DNA of 64,000 nucleotides from Siderastrea siderea. Its lineage: Eukaryota; Cnidaria; Anthozoa; Scleractinia; Rhizangiidae. Each line of letters starts with the position of its first letter. The first letter of the stretch is position 1. The notes under the pieces are model-generated. The model saw only the letters and a program-made list of their open reading frames with translations, was not told where the DNA came from and ran no database searches. Made by a program: the position numbers and the translations under genes. Where the stretch lies: NCBI GenBank assembly GCA_964030785.1, contig OZ034975.1:39498569-39562568 (forward strand), given 5' to 3'. Below are positions 42,190-51,115 of the stretch, piece after piece.

Positions 42190-43182
42190 TTAGTTTAGCC
42201 TAAAATAGTTTTTGTATATTTTGTTGTATTGTGGCTTATTGAGTATTGAATTTCTCAACAAGATGTCAAGAAGAGCGACACCTGTGTTTCTTAGCTCTAT
42301 GCTATTATTACCAGCAACCTTTGATCCGATAATCAGTTCAAGTTTTTTCATCATTTCTGTTGGATTATTGAAAAACATTACCTGTCCACCTCTTTTTGTT
42401 TTTTTCTTCAAACCAGACCCTTTAATATTTTTCAGTTTTTGATTGTTGTAATTGATATAATCATTTAGAACCTTTCTTGTATCTTGAATAATTTTTCTTC
42501 GATATTGAGCCTCAGCTTCAGTGATTGAACCACTATTTAATTTTTTAGTGATATCACTCCAATAACCATTTAGTTGATACCGTTTATCTTTAGCATTTTT
42601 CAAGATTTTGTTCAGATAAGATTTCCTCTTTTTGTCATTCATATCTTCTTGTTGAAGTAGTAATTCAATCTCATCATAGTTAGGAATTTGAAGTTCATCC
42701 AAAACTTGGTTAATTGAATCTTCCTCGAGAATGTTATAATCAGGTCCTTCTTCTTCGTATTCAGGTGGAAGATCTTCAGGTTCATACATGTATTCTGGGT
42801 CAATATGAATTCGTTTTTCACCTGATGCTAAATCCTTGAGGACATCTTCATAAGATGGAGGTTTTGGAACTAACTGTTTCTCGTTTTCAGGTAAAACAGG
42901 TTGATCAAACAAATCATCCAATCCATAATCAGGCACTTCATCATCAATAGCTATTCCATAATCTGGAACAGGTCGCTTTTTCTTTGGTAGTCTTATCAAT
43001 GGCATTTTTGGAGCTGTGAGTTCCTTTAATCCTGATGTTATAGGTTTGAAAAGTTTCTCTGCCTCGACTTCACCCATTTGATCAGATATCGTTTTTTGTT
43101 TTATTATCTCTTTTACTGTGTTATTCTTTTCACCAAGCTCGGATCGTTTCTCAGCCATTTCTTTCCATTTGAGTAAACTCAT
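42190..43182 (-). CDS. Virion-associated protein with two PPxY motifs
   Basis: The 330-residue protein has an acidic proline-rich middle with two VPDYG repeats (72-76, 83-87), PPSYEDV (108-114) and PPEYEEE (139-145). PPxY motifs bind Nedd4-type ubiquitin ligases, and adenovirus protein VI uses a PPSY motif in trafficking. A site IKGSG (253-257) fits the protease consensus and separates a C-terminal helical part. It heads the minus-strand late block, so it is likely a virion protein. No enzyme motif is seen, and its upstream region lacks TCTA. Confidence 0.65.
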   Translation of the reverse strand: MSLLKWKEMAEKRSELGEKNNTVKEIIKQKTISDQMGEVEAEKLFKPITSGLKELTAPKMPLIRLPKKKRPVPDYGIAIDDEVPDYGLDDLFDQPVLPENEKQLVPKPPSYEDVLKDLASGEKRIHIDPEYMYEPEDLPPEYEEEGPDYNILEEDSINQVLDELQIPNYDEIELLLQQEDMNDKKRKSYLNKILKNAKDKRYQLNGYWSDITKKLNSGSITEAEAQYRRKIIQDTRKVLNDYINYNNQKLKNIKGSGLKKKTKRGGQVMFFNNPTEMMKKLELIIGSKVAGNNSIELRNTGVALLDILLRNSILNKPQYNKIYKNYFRLN

Positions 43183-43310
43183 TATATCATTTGTTTACAT
43201 AAAATTTCGTATTTTGTTCGGAAAAATCAGGGTTATCATATATAAAAACGCTCGCATAGCGTGTCGCATAGCGTGTCGCCATGCGATAAAATTGTATAAC
43301 ATAATATCAT
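43183..43310. promoter_or_regulatory. Divergent promoter region between the minus and plus gene blocks
   Basis: Only 128 bp separate the divergent 330-residue and ATPase genes. It contains a TATA-like ATATATAAAAAC near 43239 and a tandem 12-bp repeat GCATAGCGTGTC (43254-43265 and 43266-43277). Confidence 0.5.
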
Positions 43311-43958
43311 ATGAAGATTCAAAATTACGACATCCAAGATGATGAAAACAACGATTTTGTTCAATTAAAGAGTTTCATGCCAAACCGATGTTTTAGGATG
43401 CTTATTTGTGCTCCCTCTGGTGGTGGTAAAACAAACCTTCTGCTTGATATGATATACAGGCTCTTATACTTTGATAAAATATATCTTTACGCTCGCAATC
43501 TCCAACAAAGCAAATATAAGCATCTGTTGAAATCTCTTGAACCAATATCAAAATCAAAAGAGGTCGGTTATGACGTGATAGAAGCAAGTAACGATGAAAT
43601 CATCCCTCTGAAAGATTTGTCTGATGAAAACCAAAAGCTTGTGATCTTCGATGATTATCTGAATACAGGTAAGAAAAATGACGAACGGATACGAGACTAC
43701 TTCACCAATTCAAGAAATAAAAATTGTTGTTGTATATATTTGAGTCAAAGCTATTACGGAACCGATAAAACAATAAGACTGAATAGTTCACATTTTTGTG
43801 TTTTTGATTTTCCTTCTATAAACGAGCAATCGATGATTTGCCGAGAACTGAACATAAATAAATCAGATTATCAGAAAGCTACTAAGGATCCATATAGTTT
43901 TTTGTATGTTGATAAGGTCAAAAAAAAGGTAGCCCGAAATTTTGATGAAAGAATCTAA
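43311..43958 (+). CDS. ATPase: FtsK/HerA-type genome-packaging ATPase
   Basis: The 215-residue protein has Walker A APSGGGKT (34-41), Walker B VIFDDYL (111-117) and a conserved glutamine in YLSQSYY (about 146) followed by TIRLNSSHF. This is the A32-like packaging ATPase family that pumps DNA into capsids of Polintons, adenovirus-like and large DNA viruses. It is complete and begins the plus-strand block; the fibre-like gene follows after 11 bases. The ATPase stop region and the fibre promoter motif are adjacent. Confidence 0.92.
   Translation: MKIQNYDIQDDENNDFVQLKSFMPNRCFRMLICAPSGGGKTNLLLDMIYRLLYFDKIYLYARNLQQSKYKHLLKSLEPISKSKEVGYDVIEASNDEIIPLKDLSDENQKLVIFDDYLNTGKKNDERIRDYFTNSRNKNCCCIYLSQSYYGTDKTIRLNSSHFCVFDFPSINEQSMICRELNINKSDYQKATKDPYSFLYVDKVKKKVARNFDERI
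43954..43957 (+). promoter_or_regulatory. Late-class TCTA motif, fibre-like gene
   Basis: GAAAGAATCTAAACCATTAA stands just before the fibre-like gene; TCTA to ATG is 12 bases. It partly overlaps the ATPase stop codon (TAA at 43956-43958). Confidence 0.5.
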
Positions 43959-43969
43959 ACCATTAATAT

Positions 43970-46075
43970 ATGAGTTATACTAACGGTATCCTTAATCATA
44001 ATGATTCTCAAGGACTAGGTAAGATAGGTACAAGAGGTTTACCTGGTATTGGATTTAAATTAGATGCTAACAATGATTATGATATGCAGAATAAAAAACT
44101 GGTTAATGTGAAACAAGGAACCAATAACAATGAGGTGGTTACAAAAAGTCAGTTAGATAGTGAAATAGCTAAGATTCCAAGTGTGGATACAATTCAGTTT
44201 GTGAGAAAGGCTGGATCAACCATGAGCGGTGATCTTATATTACAATCACAGCCATATCCAATTCATGGAAACACAAATAAAGCCATCTCTTATAACACAG
44301 CCCGGAATATATTCTTGAGTAAAAAAGAAGGTGGGTCGATGCTACAATCTTTAAACATGAACAACCATTTCATAACAAATATCAAGGACCCAGTCTATGC
44401 AGACCATGGAGTAAATAAGAAGTATGTCGACAATTCAGTAAAAAATAAAGCAGACCTTTCAAAGACAACAACACAGACATTTCAAGGTAGAGTACAGGTC
44501 CCTGATTTCAATTCAGGGCAACATAATGGATTAGATATCGTGAACCTCCGTTATATTGATGGTACATTTCTGAATAAAAAAACGGGAGGTGCTCTTAGCA
44601 ATCCGATATCATTTCTCAGTTCTCTACCAAATAATCAAAAACAGATTCACAGCCTCGGGACACCTCAATACAATAGTAGTGCTGCTAACAAACAATACGT
44701 TGACAATTCAGTAAAAAATAAAGCAGACCTTTCAAAGACAACAACACAAACATTTCAGGGAAGAATACAAGTACCAGATTTTGATCCATCCTCTCATTCA
44801 GAATCAGATATTGTCAATCTCAAAGATATTAACGACACCTTTTTGAATAAAAACAAAGGAGGTGTCATGAAAAATCCTATCACATTCCTATCTTCATTAC
44901 CAAATAATCAAAAACAGATTAACAACCTCGGCACACCTCAATACAATAGCAGGTCTGCTAATAAGAGCTACGTTGACGAAACATTGGCACAATCTCATAT
45001 CGATTCCAGCAACAAAAAGAATGCATTGAAGTACCTTCTTGATGCGGATGAGAGCTCCAGTGAGAATAATATAGTGGTTCTTGGCATCTCTGATTTCGCA
45101 CAAAGCCCTCACAAGAATAAATTAGCTTACAAAGTCGGACTGCAAAAAAATCCTAATAGCAATGATTATCGATCGAGAATCGGATTCAATCTATATCCTC
45201 TCAGTATCGGCAAATTCACATCGGTCTTGGAATATTATCCGCTAGGGCCACATACCAACATCCAACTATCCGCTCAGGCTACCACAGCTAATATTCACAA
45301 AACAATCCAAAAGAGCTTCTCAGATCACGTAAAGATTCTCGTACAATTCGACAATGGGAGCAGGGATGCCCTTGATTACATCTATTTCAACCTACACGGA
45401 AGCTCAACATTATCCTCACCACAGGCTTTTATCATTATTTATGGTGTGAAAAATTGGCAAGACACTGTCAATCCAGAAGTGTACGACTATGATCACAACA
45501 ACCATGTAATGAGAATCATTAAGTATACAAATAAGATTGTTTCCAATATCGCATGGTTAACAGATGGTCCTTGGCAAGACCTAACCAACTATTATGTGAA
45601 TTTCAATTACCCAACTGTTGGCAATGTCGTGAAACTGGTAACATATCTACAGGTAAGTAATGATCAATACGGAGGCAATCTTTGGTGTCGTTGGGTTGCC
45701 AATATTATCAACCCAGTAACAAAGAATGTGGAAAATACCCGTATAATACAAGTCAATACAACTAGCTCCATTTTATTAGGAAAAAGAATCCAGTCCGGTT
45801 TTGGTATTCAGTTGGCTCCAGACTATGAAAACATCGCCACACTCTCAAACGCTTCTTTTTTCACAGTTGTAGACAAAAACAAGCTTCATAAATTTCAATT
45901 GCAGGTAAGAGTAACAGATGGGGGGACCTTCACAGTGAATTCCGTCGCTAATAATAAAAATGCAAGTTGGAACAGTTACACTGTGAGCTCAATTGAGGTT
46001 CAAGAGATAGCCGGTTTAAAATTGGACACAAATTCAGGTCTCCCAGCTGATGTCATAACTTTCACCAGTGAATAA
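43970..46075 (+). CDS. Fibre-like protein with tail-fibre repeats
   Basis: The 701-residue protein has a collagen-like start (GTRGLPGIGF), then three repeats spaced 91 residues apart centred on NK-x-YVD (about 149, 240, 331); the first two share the run NSVKNKADLSKTTTQTFQG. NKxYVD-type repeats are typical of phage tail fibres, which form trimeric shafts. The remaining 350 residues are beta-rich and could form a receptor-binding head. I infer a spike or fibre on the particle vertices. The gene is intact, lies directly after the ATPase and has a TCTA late motif. Confidence 0.7.
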   Translation: MSYTNGILNHNDSQGLGKIGTRGLPGIGFKLDANNDYDMQNKKLVNVKQGTNNNEVVTKSQLDSEIAKIPSVDTIQFVRKAGSTMSGDLILQSQPYPIHGNTNKAISYNTARNIFLSKKEGGSMLQSLNMNNHFITNIKDPVYADHGVNKKYVDNSVKNKADLSKTTTQTFQGRVQVPDFNSGQHNGLDIVNLRYIDGTFLNKKTGGALSNPISFLSSLPNNQKQIHSLGTPQYNSSAANKQYVDNSVKNKADLSKTTTQTFQGRIQVPDFDPSSHSESDIVNLKDINDTFLNKNKGGVMKNPITFLSSLPNNQKQINNLGTPQYNSRSANKSYVDETLAQSHIDSSNKKNALKYLLDADESSSENNIVVLGISDFAQSPHKNKLAYKVGLQKNPNSNDYRSRIGFNLYPLSIGKFTSVLEYYPLGPHTNIQLSAQATTANIHKTIQKSFSDHVKILVQFDNGSRDALDYIYFNLHGSSTLSSPQAFIIIYGVKNWQDTVNPEVYDYDHNNHVMRIIKYTNKIVSNIAWLTDGPWQDLTNYYVNFNYPTVGNVVKLVTYLQVSNDQYGGNLWCRWVANIINPVTKNVENTRIIQVNTTSSILLGKRIQSGFGIQLAPDYENIATLSNASFFTVVDKNKLHKFQLQVRVTDGGTFTVNSVANNKNASWNSYTVSSIEVQEIAGLKLDTNSGLPADVITFTSE

Positions 46076-46081
46076 AAATTA

Positions 46082-46085
46082 TCTA
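46082..46085 (+). promoter_or_regulatory. Late-class TCTA motif, 162-residue gene
   Basis: AAAATTATCTATCAATATAA lies upstream of the ATG at 46105, with 19 bases between TCTA and ATG. Confidence 0.45.
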
Positions 46086-46104
46086 TCAATATAATATATA
46101 TTCA

Positions 46105-46593
46105 ATGGATAGACGTAAAAGCATATTCTACTGGAACCATGTGTCAGAAAAATTAACTGATGATCAAATATCTGAGTTAAAAGCATTGTATAAATTCTAT
46201 CATAAGAAATACTGGCTTTTCAAAATGACTTACAAATATTTCAAAAAAGCAGAACTTGCATGTAATATTGGATCTGCTTTATTGGTAGTAACAGGAACAG
46301 TAGTTGGTGGTGTAACACTAAACCCTATTCCTCTTGGGGTAATATCTGGTACTGGTATATTGCTTAAAACATTTTCAGAGGCTAAAAATTACAAAAGAAA
46401 GATTGAGATGTGTAAATTCGCGTACACCTCATATGAAAAGGTTTTAACAGATTTGCGGTCCTTCATGAGAGGACTGGAGTATGATGACAAAGTATTTCTT
46501 GATTATGTCAAAATTCTCGATGATATAATCATTGATATGTGTCCATTAACTGACAAATTTGAAAAGAAATATAATAAGGTATTCATCCAATAA
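46105..46593 (+). CDS. Small membrane protein
   Basis: The 162-residue protein has an aromatic, basic N-terminal helix region, two adjacent hydrophobic stretches (about 52-70 and 72-90, rich in G and V: VVTGTVVGGVTLNPIPLGVI) and a C-terminal helical part. Similar proteins occur in invertebrate Polintons as far as I recall, without known function. A virion or host-membrane role is possible. Its tail overlaps the convergent zinc-ribbon gene by 11 bp. Confidence 0.6.
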   Translation: MDRRKSIFYWNHVSEKLTDDQISELKALYKFYHKKYWLFKMTYKYFKKAELACNIGSALLVVTGTVVGGVTLNPIPLGVISGTGILLKTFSEAKNYKRKIEMCKFAYTSYEKVLTDLRSFMRGLEYDDKVFLDYVKILDDIIIDMCPLTDKFEKKYNKVFIQ

Positions 46594-47143
46594 TAGATTT
46601 CATGTTATCACCAATAAGAAACATAATTTTTGCCCAATACCGATCGTAAAAGGCCAATGTTTTTTTAGATTTGCTTATTGGAATATTTTTGTAAGGTATT
46701 CCTATCATCTTGAATATTTTTCTCATAATGAAATTGATACTGATCATCCTTTTTCTTGTACAATTGACATCATTAATAACATTGCCTATCGCAACATATA
46801 TAGAATCAATCTTATTTTTCTGACTATTGGATAGTTCAATGCCGTACTTTTCTTGAATTTTTAATATATTATTATTGACATGATATTTTCTATTATATAC
46901 ACTTTTTCTTATAAATCTATGTATATTCTCATAGAAATCAACATATTCTTTTACATAAGTATATCCTTGTATGACTCCACAACTTCGACAAACTTGCATT
47001 CCATCAGTTGTTATAACCTCCTGATTATCACAGCATTCATCATCTTTCGGTTTTTTATTAGAATCTTCTATTTTCTCGTCACAAAAAGGACAAACAACTT
47101 CTGATTCTTTCAGGTAATCGTGAATATCTGAGTTACAATACAT
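46583..47143 (-). CDS. Zinc-ribbon protein resembling VLTF3 late transcription factor
   Basis: The 186-residue protein has an N-terminal zinc region (C18-x2-C21; then C37-C38 and VCRSCG with C52 and C55, TFIIB-like) and a helical C-terminal domain. Stretches such as NRKYHVNNNILKIQEKYGI, RKRMISINFIMRKIFKMIG and SKSKKTLAFYDRYWAKIMF follow the pattern of VLTF3-type late factors of large DNA viruses. Its upstream region has no TCTA box, so it may be early. It sits next to the right TIR, convergent with the membrane protein gene. The assignment rests on pattern only. Confidence 0.6.
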   Translation of the reverse strand: MYCNSDIHDYLKESEVVCPFCDEKIEDSNKKPKDDECCDNQEVITTDGMQVCRSCGVIQGYTYVKEYVDFYENIHRFIRKSVYNRKYHVNNNILKIQEKYGIELSNSQKNKIDSIYVAIGNVINDVNCTRKRMISINFIMRKIFKMIGIPYKNIPISKSKKTLAFYDRYWAKIMFLIGDNMKSIIG

Positions 47144-47180
47144 TCTATACTATTATATGATATTATATTTTTAAGTAATA

Positions 47181-47417
47181 TTCATCCGATGGCAAACTGC
47201 GCTCGTACTCCCAACTATGAGATAATGCCAAATATATTTTCCATGAGATAATACCAAATAGATTTCCCATGAGATAATACCAAATATATTTTCCATGAGA
47301 TAATGCCAAATAGATTTCCCATGAAATTGTGCCAACATATGGTAAAGTAGTTATAGTTGGGGAGTTCAGAGCGGATTTTTGAAAAAATGCGCCCGTACCC
47401 CCAACTATATAACTACT
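47181..47417 (-). repeat. Right terminal inverted repeat of Polinton element 1
   Basis: It mirrors 30515-30751 with three mismatches, including the four 26-bp units and the outer hairpin arms. Confidence 0.95.
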
Positions 47418-47423
47418 TACTTT

Positions 47424-47923
47424 GAATTTCTCCAAGGATTATTAATGGTTTGGGAAGCTGTATCATACACTTGAAAGAGTGTTTCGTGAGGTATCCAAAC
47501 ACCGTACCCCGAAGTCGGTTTAAAAACTCGACTGCATCTCGCGTTTACATATACTGATGAAACATACTTTCTCGTGTTTCATCATTACATCAAAGGTCTT
47601 TCTAACTTGATATTTATGGTGAATTTCTGGTCTGCGCTTTGTGAGTCCATCAGCTGCACTTCCAGGGTCGAAAGCTCAGCGTACCAAAATCACTGATTTA
47701 TCTTGGCAATTAAGCTTCGAAACTGAAAACGTCGAAGCTCTAGGTGTTTCATGTCATTTTGTTGTCCAACCTTTGCCTTTGGTAGGCGCCCACCGGTTAC
47801 CCTTACGCAAAACTAAAAACGTTCTTGTTAGGTCCTATGTTGTAGTCATTCACACTTTAAAAGGTACTGCAGCTGCAGTTATTTTATTTGACGAGGTTTA
47901 GCATGCTTGTGCTTACATTGCAG
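47424..47923. other. Intron end before Ig exon 5
   Basis: No gene seen; an 86-residue open frame at 47641-47901 has no domain and is treated as chance. Confidence 0.5.
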
Positions 47924-48181
47924 ATCAACCAACTGCTTCAGTACTGACTACTGTTCCTAGTAACAACACCGTACTTCGCGGAAGTAATATATATTTAATC
48001 TGCAATACAAATGCCAACCCTAATGCTCATATATATCAGTTTTACTTTAATGGAGCTCCGATTGGTAGCAGTAACTCAGGTGTGTTCATCGTTGATGTTG
48101 AGGAAGATGGAGTGTACAACTGTGTTCCGATCAACAGAGTTGGGACGGGACAGAATGCTACGGTCAGCGTCACTGCTGTTG
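47924..48181 (+). CDS. Host Ig-superfamily receptor, Ig-domain exon 5
   Basis: This 258-bp phase 1-1 exon encodes an Ig domain beginning DQPTASVLTTVPSNNTVLRG with cysteines in YLICNTN and VYNCVPI; the core tryptophan is replaced by an aromatic run (IYQFYFNG), as in exon 2. The acceptor ttgcag ends at 47923 and the donor gtaggt starts at 48182. It continues the gene after the Polinton-bearing intron. Confidence 0.85.
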
Positions 48182-48580
48182 GTAGGTAGTACGTATAAAC
48201 GCTATGGTGCTTAGGGTTAAATGCCTCGTTTTCTTGTGTTTGGAGGTTTCTTTTGAAAGTTCAAAGTTAATGTGAAGTGCTTTTGCATTTGCCTTTTGTA
48301 ACACGTCTGGTAAACCTGAGACCGTCACATATTAAAGTTTGAACTCAATTCGCTACCGCTATGTTCAGTATGTTGTAATTTAAAACGTAGCACTTGTGAC
48401 ACGTGGCAGAAACTTGGGACAATTCGAACACACTGGTTGGAAATCTTGCAAAGGACTGGTGTTCTATGCGAGCAGATTAGTACCGTTTCTCGTCACTTCC
48501 TTTACGTAACTGTGGATAAGCGATTTACTACAGAACTCACCTTTAATTCGGCAGTCTTTGTGACTATTGTACTTTTTTAG
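48182..48580. other. Intron, no gene
   Basis: Intron between Ig exon 5 and the first SEA exon. Its acceptor tttttag ends at 48580. Confidence 0.6.
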
Positions 48581-48705
48581 GAAATGAAATTCAACTTGAA
48601 CTGACAATAGTGGAGCGAAATGGAGCAGAAGTTGTATATCAGCCAGAATATCAAGATTTGAACAATGGACTAACAAGAGAATTTGTTAAGGCTTTGGAGA
48701 AGGAG
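48581..48705 (+). CDS. Host receptor, SEA domain exon 1
   Basis: The 125-bp exon (enters phase 1, leaves phase 0) encodes the start of a SEA domain, including YQDLNNGLTREFVKALEKE. SEA domains sit close to the membrane in adhesion receptors and mucins. The donor gtacac at 48706 is weak in the sixth base. Confidence 0.7.
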
Positions 48706-49284
48706 GTACACGTCATGACAATTGATATCTGCATGCATAAAAACCAGATGGCCTTCTCAGCTGCCATTTTAACTACTTCTACGGTCGATATGTTTGCTCG
48801 TTGAAACAATTCGACAGGAGAAATAAGAGTATGAGCCGCAAACTGACGTAATAACCTGAAAAGAAAGAACCGGCGGAACCAGTGATTAGTAAAACTCATG
48901 ATTGTTGCGATACGTGTTTAAGTTTCGCTAAACTCAGGACTGAGCTATTTTAAAACACTCTGAAGCGTCGCTTAGCACATGCGATGTACAACTCCATAAT
49001 CTGGCACCGACATAATGTATCTGATTATTGTTTACATAACAACAGGTGAAAAAAAAACCGAATGAGATAGTAGGATAGGTTACTCAACCATGAACACCCA
49101 TTCACCGACCCACCAAACTACAGGAAAAGCAAGAAAAAATGTTGAAGTACTTAAAAATGAGATTCCATCTCAGGATTGGAATTGTGTGCCATAAATAGTA
49201 CAAACTGACGAGTGTCATTTTCGCCAATTTGCATTAATATGTGCCATTTCAATGTCGCTGTGTCTCAACACTTATGCCTTGCAG

Positions 49285-49343
49285 ATTGATAAATTATACG
49301 AGAATAAGGCTAGTTACAGCAGATCAAACGTTACTGGACTCAG
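49285..49343 (+). CDS. Host receptor, SEA domain exon 2
   Basis: This 59-bp exon (phase 0 in, phase 2 out) encodes IDKLYENKASYSRSNVTGL, the middle of the SEA domain. It joins in frame to the next exon at 49433. Confidence 0.7.
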
Positions 49344-49432
49344 GTTTGTAACATGCTGACTTGATCTTAATTTTGTTTGTTTTAATGGGATGGTTGCAAT
49401 TTGTTCACTTTTTTTCTTATTTTCATTCGCAG

Positions 49433-49656
49433 GAAAGGCACTGTAATTGTGTCTTTTATCTTGCTTTTTACAACTCCTGTGACAACAAATAAAGGACTTG
49501 CTGAACTGAAGGTTGCAGTAAGTCAGGGAACCATCGGTCCCTACAAAGTAAGCACCCTGAAAATTATTCAAAAGGTTGTTCCTACATTCAAGCCTTGTGT
49601 TTCACCTACAGTGGCAGCTTCTCCACCTACAAAGTGCACTACTATGGGCCCATCAG
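49433..49656 (+). CDS. Host receptor, SEA domain exon 3 and stalk
   Basis: The 224-bp exon continues the SEA domain with RKGTVIVSFILLF, corresponding to the autoproteolysis region of SEA domains (GSVVV-type), here with threonine after the glycine. It then gives a short stalk rich in proline and threonine with two cysteines (PCVSPTVAASPPTKC). The donor gtaagc starts at 49657. Confidence 0.75.
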
Positions 49657-50105
49657 GTAAGCAGTATATTTTAAACTGACAGTGTGGTTTATACCTAATT
49701 AGATGTAGCAATCGAAATTCTTTGGGTTCTTGTAGGTGTTAATGTTCGATACATAGAAATAATAGGTATTCTTTGTAGCTCGTCGCTTTAAGCGTTATGT
49801 GCAGGTTTTCCGTGTAATCATAAGAATCATCACTTGAAATAGTCGATATTACAACATTTGCCTGTTGGTTTATATTTTAGATTCATGTTACTGATTTTCT
49901 TGTTCGAATTCTTCATTCGCATTCGCATTCTTATTTCTTTTTAACATGGTGATGAAGAATTTCACTTACACTTATCACCCAAGCTTCTATGAGTGGGTTG
50001 TCAGGTAGTTTACTGATAGATCAGTTGTAGATAGCTTTCTGATGGCTTTAGTATAGTAAGCAGGATAATGCTATTATTTCGCTAGTATCATCCTACTACC
50101 ATCCA
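49657..50105. other. Intron part, no gene
   Basis: Nothing recognisable apart from an AT-rich stretch. A MITE follows. Confidence 0.5.
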
Positions 50106-50699
50106 TTAACCCTATTTAGCCTGGGGGGAGCACATTGTGCCCGCGCTGACTTTAACAAATTATAACTTTTAAACGGCTAGACGAATAATCACCAAATCTC
50201 GTGACTTTTCCTGAAAATTATCAGAGAAAATTTTCCTTTGTCAATGACGTGTCTATGGTGATTGACGTTTCCATAGCAACCGTCTACTTATGAGGTGTTT
50301 TGACTATTTTCTGTCTTTTTCAGTCTTTTTTTCAGTTTTTCCCCTTCACTTGTAAGAAGAAGATAACCCTTTACTTTTTTGTGCTTGTTTTTATTAAGTA
50401 GTTTCTTAGAACAAATTCAGATATTTTCGATGACGTCATTGTCAACAGTATGACTGCATGTTCGGGATTCAAGACGAGGGCTAAAAATTCAAAATGGCTG
50501 CTTTGTGATGTCATTATGACGCCATGAAACGTCATAATGGACACGTCATAAAGAAAATCTGTTGAGCTAATGACGTACTATAAACGTGCCAAGTTTCATC
50601 ACAAGAGCATGAATACTTTTCGTGAATACTTTTTCTGTGCCCCCCTCCCCCCCACCCAGGCTCAGAAACTCAAAAAAAGCCCAGGCGAAATAGGGTTAA
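50106..50699. mobile_element. TTAA-flanked MITE in the host intron
   Basis: The element 50110-50695 begins CCCTATTTAGCCTGGG and ends CCCAGGCGAAATAGGG, with TTAA directly on both sides (50106-50109 and 50696-50699). It has no coding sequence. The arms are mismatched at one or two bases. Confidence 0.75.
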
Positions 50700-51010
50700 A
50701 GTCAACAGCAACATTGGTTTATCTCTGAGAAGTTACTGTATCCGTTAACTCTTTGGGGCGATTAGTTAAGTCTAAGTTGGACGTGCTTGTAATTTGCTAG
50801 TTGGCTTTTTGGTATGTGTCACACGCCTTCTCAATGTTGTTTGCAATACATGACGCTATAGTTAACACATTCGGGTTGACCGGTTTCATAACGAGTTAAG
50901 CAAAGGTTTGTTAAACCTTGTCTAAACCTCGTTCAAATAATCGGCTGTTCATGTTGGTTTTCAGTGTAACCTTTTTTAAATTGTTATTCTCATTTTTTTT
51001 TTCTCCACAG
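50700..51010. other. Intron end before transmembrane exon
   Basis: No gene; ends with a polypyrimidine tract and acceptor ccacag. Confidence 0.6.
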
Positions 51011-51115
51011 AAGACGCACGCTCCTGTAATGATGCCATTTGGGGAGCTGTAACTGGAGCTCTTGTGTTTATCATCATTCTTCTCATTATTTACATTATCT
51101 GGCAACATAAGAGAG
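51011..51115 (+). CDS. Host receptor, transmembrane exon
   Basis: The exon encodes EDARSCNDAIWGAVTGALVF followed by a strongly hydrophobic helix (IIILLIIYIIW) and a positively charged stop-transfer (QHKR). It places the Ig and SEA domains outside and the C-terminus inside the cell. The likely 3' splice donor is GCAAGT at 51116, a GC-type donor, after AGAG. Cytoplasmic exons are not visible in the window. Confidence 0.75.

Larger units (their letters stand above)
30509..47423. mobile_element. Full-length Polinton/Maverick element (element 1) with 6-bp target duplication
   Basis: The element runs 30515-47417 (16,903 bp) and is bounded by the direct repeat TACTTT (30509-30514 and 47418-47423), the 6-bp duplication made by Polinton integrases. 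Its 237-bp terminal inverted repeats differ at three positions. It carries PolB, integrase, packaging ATPase, major and minor capsid proteins and a protease, the core set of Polintons, which are regarded as integrated relatives of adenovirus-like and virophage-like viruses. Most genes are intact, but the protease, a small gene at 36164-36419 and the PLA2/integrase junction carry lesions. Its AT-rich composition contrasts with element 2. It lies in a host intron. Confidence 0.95.

Noticed and set aside
43254..43277. CRISPR-like repeat at the divergent promoter
   Set aside because: Only two 12-bp copies without spacers.
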